The notes under the pieces were generated by a model, which was not told the DNA's origin, did not search any database, and worked only from the letters and a program-made list of their open reading frames with translations. 18,277 bases of DNA from Nitrosarchaeum sp. (GTDB lineage: Archaea > Thermoproteota > Nitrososphaeria > Nitrososphaerales > Nitrosopumilaceae). Of the stretch, positions 13,893 through 18,277 are shown piece by piece. A program made the translations under genes and the position numbers. The number at the start of each line of letters is the position of its first letter. Within the stretch, counting starts at the first letter, position 1. Location of the stretch: assembly GCA_004297665.1 (NCBI GenBank), contig SCUP01000083.1:1-18277 (forward strand). Reading direction: 5' to 3'.

Positions 13893-15434
13893 GTGACGCA
13901 CAATTTTTTTGAATTGAAGACAACGTTTTTAGCTCTATCTCTAATTGCAATCTTAATTTTTGGTACTGTTCCATTACCATATGCAGCAGCACAGTTTCAA
14001 GCAGGTGGTGTTTCTCTTCCAGGTGATCCAGTATGGTACGCTGGTATAGGTCTCAAACAAGGTGATTTTTTTAGATATTCGTTGTGTCATGTAGATTACA
14101 AAGAATGTACTGAATTTGAAATGGATATTTGGATTAAAGGTGACACAAAATCTGGAACTGAAGACAAATGGCTCACCGAAGTCGTTGTTTATGATGGCAA
14201 CAAAGTGATTAAGGGTGAAATGGATTTAGGAAAACTTGCACCAGAGCCATCTGGTGGCAGTGCTGATCTATCTGTTTACAGAGGTGCGTTCAAATCATCT
14301 ATTGTGTGGTTATCTGCTTTTGCAAATGGATATTATGAAGGCGGTGACAAGGGACCGAAAAAATTCTCTGCTAAATCATGGGGTAAGATTGGAAATATAG
14401 GCGGCGAGCAAATAATTCCAACAGCTATTGAAAAAGTTACAGTCCCAGCTGGAACGTATGATACGGTTTTGATATCTTGGAAAACCGGTGGTGCTACAAG
14501 TAAAGTTTGGGTAGTTGATGGTTTCCCATTTCCAGTAAAAGCTCAAACATACACTCATGTCTCATCTGGTATTCCGCCACCAGAATATCGATTTACATTA
14601 TTAGAGTATAAAGAAAACGTGCAACAAAATCCATTTGCCAATATAATTTCTGATGTTGATAACCCTGAATTAAAAAACTGTCCAAAAACTGACTCGCTTA
14701 CTAATTCAATTAAGAGACCAACAAAAAATTTTTCTTATCAAATTCATGCTTACTATAGTCCAGAATACCCTGTACAAGGCTGTCCAATGAAATGGCAATT
14801 TAATTTCCTTAGCAAATACCATGACACCGAATTCTTGAATCAGGTACAGTATGATCTTATAGTTGTTGACGATAAATTCACACTTCCGCCGTTACGTTCT
14901 GTTGCAAAAGACCAAGGTTATGACTATCTATATTCTCCATCTGGATTATCTACTATTGATATGATAGTTCAAGAACCTCCAGGAACTGCTCATTTTGTAG
15001 TTTATGTATATGGATTAGCTCCTCAAGGAATTGTTCCATCCAATCCTTTAGATTATCTTGTAATTGATCTTCCTATTTCAGCTAAGGATGGCAATTCAGT
15101 TACTGCCCAAAATATACCATCATGGATTAAAAAGAATGCAGGATGGTGGGCAGATGGCTCAATTGATGATAACTCATTTGTTCAAGGCATACAATATTTA
15201 ATCAAAGAAGGTATAATGAAAATCCCACAAACTGCTCAAGGTTCAGGAACAGGAAGTAATCAAATCCCAGACTGGATTAAAAAGAATGCAGGATGGTGGG
15301 CAGATGGCTCAATTGATGATAACTCATTTGTTCAAGGCATACAATATTTAATCAAAGAAGGTATAATGAAAATTCCACAAGCTGCTCAGGATTCAGAACC
15401 AGGAAGTTCTGAGCCAGATTCTTGGCTTGGTTAA
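13893..15434 (+). CDS. Secreted surface protein with tandem AGWWADGSIDD repeats
   Basis: This 513-residue protein starts at GTG 13893 and has a signal peptide (about 1-33: hydrophobic core FLALSLIAILIFGTVPLP, then AAA before QFQAGG), so it is exported. Residues 40-250 form a strand-rich domain (GDPVWYAGIGLKQGDFFRYS to YRFTLLEYKENVQ); 250-400 another, with Cys residues that could pair. The C-terminus has two 50-residue repeats (about 409-458 and 459-508), each IPxWIKKNAGWWADGSIDD, then NSFVQGIQYLIKEGIMKIPQ. This repeat is widespread in thaumarchaeal secreted proteins and is probably an envelope-associated domain. The end (SEPDSWLG) carries no clear membrane anchor. The function of the N-terminal part is unknown. 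Confidence 0.85.
   Translation: MTHNFFELKTTFLALSLIAILIFGTVPLPYAAAQFQAGGVSLPGDPVWYAGIGLKQGDFFRYSLCHVDYKECTEFEMDIWIKGDTKSGTEDKWLTEVVVYDGNKVIKGEMDLGKLAPEPSGGSADLSVYRGAFKSSIVWLSAFANGYYEGGDKGPKKFSAKSWGKIGNIGGEQIIPTAIEKVTVPAGTYDTVLISWKTGGATSKVWVVDGFPFPVKAQTYTHVSSGIPPPEYRFTLLEYKENVQQNPFANIISDVDNPELKNCPKTDSLTNSIKRPTKNFSYQIHAYYSPEYPVQGCPMKWQFNFLSKYHDTEFLNQVQYDLIVVDDKFTLPPLRSVAKDQGYDYLYSPSGLSTIDMIVQEPPGTAHFVVYVYGLAPQGIVPSNPLDYLVIDLPISAKDGNSVTAQNIPSWIKKNAGWWADGSIDDNSFVQGIQYLIKEGIMKIPQTAQGSGTGSNQIPDWIKKNAGWWADGSIDDNSFVQGIQYLIKEGIMKIPQAAQDSEPGSSEPDSWLG
15123..15373 (+). repeat. Near-perfect 150-bp tandem repeat in the secreted protein gene
   Basis: 15123-15223 and 15273-15373 are identical over 101 bp at an offset of exactly 150 bp (50 codons). 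Identity drops outside this core. Synonymous sites are also identical, so the copy is recent or kept by gene conversion. Confidence 0.9.
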
Positions 15435-15502
15435 AAACGACACCAACTTTTTCATGTCCTACATTCAAATTATTAGAGTTTGATGAAAAATTAGATGATA
15501 AA

Positions 15503-15862
15503 ATGGTAGGTCTCTTTAGTTATCCAAAACGTCACTTAAAAAAATTAGTTAAAAATGGAGACTATTCTGAGGCACTTGAGTTTGGAAAAAGTTTGGCAGA
15601 AAAATTTTCCAATGATCCTGATTACATGTTTATGATGGGAAGCATTTATTTTATTTTAGAAGATGCAAAAAAAGCAATTACATATTTTGAAAAAGCTCTC
15701 GAGATAAAACATGATGATCTTGAGACATTGACATTAAAAACAAATGCTCATCTCTCATTACAACAAAAAGATGAAGCAATAGATTGTTGTAAAAAAATCA
15801 TAAAATTAGATCCTTCCAACTACGAAGCTCATGGTCTGCTTGAAAAATTAGAATCTCTTTAA
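15503..15862 (+). CDS. TPR-repeat protein
   Basis: From ATG 15503 the protein has 119 residues; a longer frame back to TTG 15422 overlaps the preceding gene and adds an unlikely N-terminus. Two to three tetratricopeptide repeats are visible: GDYSEALEFGKSLAEKFSND, then DYMFMMGSIYFILEDAKKAI with TYFEKALEIKHDD, then LTLKTNAHLSLQQKDEAIDC with KIIKLDPSN. TPRs mediate protein-protein contact. No signal peptide or membrane segment is seen in the short form. It ends 4 bp before the stop of a convergent gene. A partner cannot be named. Confidence 0.8.
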   Translation: MVGLFSYPKRHLKKLVKNGDYSEALEFGKSLAEKFSNDPDYMFMMGSIYFILEDAKKAITYFEKALEIKHDDLETLTLKTNAHLSLQQKDEAIDCCKKIIKLDPSNYEAHGLLEKLESL

Positions 15863-16347
15863 ATTCTTCTTGTTTCACTTTTCATCTCATATGCATTTTC
15901 CATTAGCCAATCACAAAACTTTGTAACCTTTTCATCAAACTCTGTCCAAATATGGACTGAATGGGGAAGAATGTCTATTTTCCAATTATCTGAATATACT
16001 CTCACTCCTTCTTTATTCTCATACATGTATGCATCTTGAACTTGTATGTCTCCCAAAATTTCTTTTGCCTTTTCTTTGATCAATTCTCTATTAATTGGAA
16101 ATCTTTTTCTCTCGTAATCGATAATTAAGCTAAGATCCCGTTTACCATACATATCGAATTCTTCTATTCTTCCCTCTTTTGGAAAATTTACCACTAGTTT
16201 GATATTGTATTTTTTGCCTACTTCTTTACCAATTTCAACGATTTTCGTATATGCCATGGCTGGATTTTTCTTTAACATGAAGCGAATTTGTGCTAGATTC
16301 GTTTTTAATTGCTGCTGAAGATCCAAAACTAGTTCTGAGAATATCAT
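15859..16347 (-). CDS. Conserved-looking protein of unknown function
   Basis: ATG 16347 is preferred, giving 162 residues. The open frame continues to 16515, but that part would overlap the divergent gene and is hydrophobic with many histidines, unlike a real N-terminus. A TATA-like TTATAATGG lies about 29 nt before 16347. The protein starts MIFSELVLDLQQQLKTN, has a basic helical stretch (KKNPAMAYTKIVEIGKEVGK), then alternates strands and helices (DLSLIIDYERKRFPINRE, VHIWTEFDEKVTKFCDWL). It looks soluble and cytoplasmic. No family was recognised. Confidence 0.7.
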   Translation of the reverse strand: MIFSELVLDLQQQLKTNLAQIRFMLKKNPAMAYTKIVEIGKEVGKKYNIKLVVNFPKEGRIEEFDMYGKRDLSLIIDYERKRFPINRELIKEKAKEILGDIQVQDAYMYENKEGVRVYSDNWKIDILPHSVHIWTEFDEKVTKFCDWLMENAYEMKSETRRI

Positions 16348-16442
16348 GATATTTGTAATATGAAATCCCATTATAATCATTAATCTTATGAACAGTATTG
16401 GTTTTTTAGACGTAAAAATAATTATCATTATTGGCATTACCA

Positions 16443-17075
16443 ATGGATTATGATGGTATACGTGTAGATGATAGCTCAGAGAGAACAGATAACGTAAATG
16501 ACTACAAAGTAACATGTATTGATTTTATCAAAGATATTTCTCATGATTATGAGGCATGGGTTGATTACTATAAACTCCCAGAAGATGAAGACAAAAAACG
16601 ACGCACTGGAATTAAAGCAACTATAGAAAGAACAAACGAATGGATTGCAAAAGTTGCTCAGACAATAAAAGCAGTTGACGTTGTGATGAATGACGGAATT
16701 CAAAAGATGGCTGAATCCACAGCAGGAAAGCCATTTGAAATTGGTGTCTTTGTAAATGGAAAATCAAGCTATACTATGGCAAGTGCTGGAATTATTGATG
16801 TTAATGTAAAATCAAGTGGAAGACAAGGCAGAAAAACAAAACTTGGTTTTCACTTCAAAGATACTATATTTAGAATTGAATCAACATGTGGGGCATTCTT
16901 TGATGAAAATAACTTGCCTACTGCAGAATTTGATTTGATGGATATTCACCTTAAACTTTATGCAGAAAATGCAAAGCAACGTGATGTAATCTCATTTACT
17001 GTTACCATTAGTGAAATGGAAAATGATATGGAATTTGAACGAAGGGGTCTAACCACTATTGTTCATATAGTGTAA
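16443..17075 (+). CDS. Protein of unknown function
   Basis: ATG 16443 is chosen because TAAAAATAATTATC (16411-16424) lies about 27 nt upstream; TTG 16431 would add four residues. The protein has 210 residues: an acidic start (MDYDGIRVDDSSERTDN), a helical part around 20-85 (YEAWVDYYKLPEDEDKKRR, TIERTNEWIAKVAQTIKAVD), then a strand-rich part (FEIGVFVNGKSSYTMASAG, KLGFHFKDTIFRIESTCGAF, FDLMDIHLKLYAENAKQRD). No domain is recognised. Its last 20 bp overlap the 3' end of the convergent nitroreductase-like gene. Confidence 0.7.
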   Translation: MDYDGIRVDDSSERTDNVNDYKVTCIDFIKDISHDYEAWVDYYKLPEDEDKKRRTGIKATIERTNEWIAKVAQTIKAVDVVMNDGIQKMAESTAGKPFEIGVFVNGKSSYTMASAGIIDVNVKSSGRQGRKTKLGFHFKDTIFRIESTCGAFFDENNLPTAEFDLMDIHLKLYAENAKQRDVISFTVTISEMENDMEFERRGLTTIVHIV

Positions 17076-17379
17076 TTTCTATTGCAACCCTTTTTTCATC
17101 TGCTCTTTTTTCTCCAGGATATTTTAATTGAGAAATTTTTCTCTCTAGTTTTTCATCTTTAACTAAATTTGCTTTACCTGTATATGTTGAATTGTTGTAT
17201 TCTATGGTTACATCTGGATTTGCAATGGCATTTTTGAACCAGTCCCCATCTGGTCTGTGTCTTGAAAAATAAATTTTTTCATTATATTTTACAGCACGAA
17301 GCGTCACTGAATGACGCTTCCCTGTTTTTCTGCCCTTTGTGCTTAAAATTGCATGAAATAGGTTATCTTCACTTGTCAT
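17056..17379 (-). CDS. Deazaflavin (F420)-dependent nitroreductase-like protein
   Basis: This 107-residue protein has the pattern of the Ddn/DUF385 group of split beta-barrel flavin/deazaflavin-binding proteins: LSTKGRKTGKRHSVTLRAV at about 12-30 (the phosphate-binding STKGRKTGK strand-turn), IYFSRHRPDGDWFKNAIANP (36-55) and DVTIEYNNSTYTGKANLV. Members use F420 or a flavin; F420 is made by thaumarchaea, so F420 is likely but not shown. It is slightly shorter than many members. It overlaps the convergent gene by 20 bp. The substrate cannot be predicted. Confidence 0.75.
   Translation of the reverse strand: MTSEDNLFHAILSTKGRKTGKRHSVTLRAVKYNEKIYFSRHRPDGDWFKNAIANPDVTIEYNNSTYTGKANLVKDEKLERKISQLKYPGEKRADEKRVAIEITLYEQ
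17298..17320. repeat. Perfect 9-bp hairpin within the nitroreductase-like gene
   Basis: Arms GAAGCGTCA and TGACGCTTC flank a 5-base loop. On the plus strand the hairpin is followed by CCCTGTTTTT, resembling a terminator for plus-strand readthrough. It lies in coding sequence, so it may be incidental. Confidence 0.4.
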
Positions 17380-17466
17380 GAGCCAATAACTCTGTCAAGT
17401 AATTTAACCTCATTGCTAGAAATTTCTGATATTTGGTATGATAAGCAAATCTGAATAGTGTACTAC

Positions 17467-17919
17467 ATGTCAGTTAAACTAGAAAATATGCCTGAAAATA
17501 TGGCTACAGCTGATGACTTTATTGGAAAAAAAGTCATAGATAGAGAAGGCATAGAGTATGGCAAAGTCAAACACATACACATTAACCAACACACTCTAAT
17601 CGTTTCAGGAGTTACAATTCATCAGGGATTCAACAAGGACTATTTCCTTTCTAATGACTACATTGACAAATTTACTGAGGAAACTTTGCTACTTAGCAGA
17701 CCTCCAATTAGATCAGGAATTCCCGTAGTTGACATTGATAGTCACAAAATAGGAAAAGTAAAGCGACTCCATAGAAATTCTGATACCAATGAACTTGAAT
17801 CTGTTGAAATCAGTGATGGATTGATGCATTCCAAAATTATATCCAAATCAGAAATTTGGGGCGTAGGCGAAAAAGTCATTCTTAAAATGACAAAAGAAGA
17901 ATACAAAAAACTAGAATAG
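17467..17919 (+). CDS. PRC-barrel domain protein
   Basis: ATG 17467 gives 150 residues; GTG 17458 would add three. Two PRC-barrel-like halves are visible: IGKKVIDREGIEYGKVKHIH (about 19-38) and IPVVDIDSHKIGKVKRLHRN (about 87-106), each with the D-x-x-G-x-x-G-K-V turn, followed by ELESVEISDGLM and a C-terminal helix. PRC barrels occur in photosystem H subunits, RimM and many small archaeal proteins, where they mediate contacts with RNA or protein. No catalytic residues are seen. Residues 37-80 (INQHTLIVSGVTIHQGFNKD) fit a strand-rich insertion. Role unknown. Confidence 0.82.
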   Translation: MSVKLENMPENMATADDFIGKKVIDREGIEYGKVKHIHINQHTLIVSGVTIHQGFNKDYFLSNDYIDKFTEETLLLSRPPIRSGIPVVDIDSHKIGKVKRLHRNSDTNELESVEISDGLMHSKIISKSEIWGVGEKVILKMTKEEYKKLE

Positions 17920-17947
17920 TTTTATTTTTCAAAAATCACAATTTTTG

Positions 17948-18043
17948 CTATTCCTTTTTGCCACATTTTAGACAAATAGGAATCCCTTTCTCAATTGTTA
18001 TCTCTACATTTGATGAGTGACATTTTTGGCAAAGTCCTTTCAT
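17948..18043 (-). CDS. 31-residue zinc-ribbon peptide
   Basis: ATG 18043 to TAG 17948 on the minus strand encodes MKGLCQKCHSSNVEITIEKG and then IPICLKCGKKE. Two CxxC knuckles (Cys5/Cys8 and Cys24/Cys27) separated by 15 residues form a minimal zinc ribbon. Single-ribbon proteins of this size are common in archaea. It is convergent with the PRC-barrel gene and divergent from the ABC gene. The role is unknown; nucleic-acid or protein binding is usual for zinc ribbons. Confidence 0.7.
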   Translation of the reverse strand: MKGLCQKCHSSNVEITIEKGIPICLKCGKKE

Positions 18044-18096
18044 ATTCTGATTGCTTCAAAGGCTCTTTAAATTTTTTATGAGATAACGCTTAGCAA

Positions 18097-18104
18097 TTTA
18101 TAAT
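18097..18104 (+). promoter_or_regulatory. TATA box of the ABC transporter gene
   Basis: TTTATAAT is centred 21-22 nt before GTG 18122, consistent with a near-leaderless transcript. Confidence 0.45.
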
Positions 18105-18121
18105 TGAGATAAGCGATCAAA

Positions 18122-18277
18122 GTGTTGTATTCCGTAGAGACCAGATCTCTCTCAAAATCTTTTGGTACCGTAACTGCAGTAAATAATATTTCATTTGCTG
18201 TTGAATCTGGTGAGATCTTTGGATTTCTTGGACCAAACGGTGCAGGTAAAAGTACTACTATAATGATCCTTACAACA
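18122..18277 (+). CDS. ABC transporter ATP-binding protein (N-terminal part)
   Basis: A frame open to the right edge begins at GTG 18122 (TTG 18125 is also possible) and encodes 52 residues. It shows the typical start of an ABC ATPase: [37 protein letters not shown] with Walker A (GPNGAGKST), then IMILTT. The opening resembles ABC-2/drug or export-type ATPases that carry [17 protein letters not shown]. The permease partner should lie beyond the window. No substrate can be assigned from this part. Confidence 0.88.
   Translation, partial: MLYSVETRSLSKSFGTVTAVNNISFAVESGEIFGFLGPNGAGKSTTIMILTT

Noticed and set aside
15422..15862. Long form of the TPR protein starting at TTG 15422
   Set aside because: It would overlap the secreted-protein gene and adds an N-terminus unlike a TPR protein; ATG 15503 is a better start.
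15859..16515. Long form of the minus-strand protein starting at 16515
   Set aside because: The extra 56 residues overlap the well-supported gene at 16443 and are a hydrophobic, histidine-rich shadow; a TATA candidate favours 16347.
1311..17120. Avoidance of CCWGG sites as a sign of the methyltransferase target
   Set aside because: CCWGG occurs repeatedly across the window (for example near 1314, 4790, 9475, 11211, 14027), so no avoidance can be claimed.
1..18277. CRISPR array associated with cas1
   Set aside because: No regularly spaced direct repeats of 20-40 bp were seen anywhere, and no Cas2, Cas4 or effector genes are present.

Overview
The window looks like the chromosome of an ammonia-oxidising archaeon of the Nitrosopumilus type (Nitrososphaerota/Thaumarchaeota). 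The evidence is low GC content, a tRNA-Glu of archaeal type, TATA boxes about 25-30 nt upstream of start codons (short or absent leaders), GGTGA Shine-Dalgarno motifs inside operons, and a secreted protein with the C-terminal AGWWADGSIDD repeat that I know from thaumarchaeal surface proteins. I place it by protein style; no marker gene such as 16S rRNA is present.

Region 1 (1-5168) holds accessory genes: a partial unknown gene leaving the window on the minus strand; an unknown protein with a possible EVE/PUA-like C-terminal domain; a solitary Dcm/M.EcoRII-type cytosine-C5 methyltransferase with a perfect palindrome upstream; and a two-gene operon of a large protein with two GHKL ATPase modules (Hsp90/MORC-like at the N-terminus, histidine-kinase-like at the C-terminus) and a receiver-domain protein. 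No restriction enzyme was recognised.

Region 2 (about 5300-12310) is the main feature: a casposon, a transposon that uses a Cas1 homologue as its integrase. Two divergent operons share one promoter region around a palindrome at 7295-7321. Leftward run a winged-HTH regulator and Cas1 with an intact active site (E164, H238, D250, E253). Rightward run a 56-residue AbrB-like protein, an HTH protein, an HNH endonuclease and a family-B DNA polymerase, joined by overlapping stop and start codons. There is no Cas2, Cas4, effector or CRISPR array, so a role in CRISPR adaptation is unlikely. The polymerase keeps motifs A, B, C and KxY, but its three exonuclease motifs look degraded. Cas1 and polymerase end in the same C-terminal HTH module. 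Right of the polymerase is a 409-residue protein with a canonical HEPN motif (RNHAGH), plausibly defence cargo. Candidate ends (inverted GATAATCAG, with a direct ATAACTTT outside each copy) bracket cas1 to the HEPN gene, about 7.0 kb, but they are short and need comparison with an empty site.

Region 3 (12365-18277) looks like ordinary chromosome: tRNA-Glu(CTC) on the minus strand next to the casposon, a possible nucleotidyltransferase-fold protein, a 47-residue cysteine-rich protein, a 54-residue small protein, a secreted repeat protein, a TPR protein, two proteins of unknown function, a deazaflavin-dependent nitroreductase-like protein, a PRC-barrel protein, a 31-residue zinc ribbon, and the start of an ABC transporter ATPase at the right edge. 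Several of these are very short genes that are easily missed.
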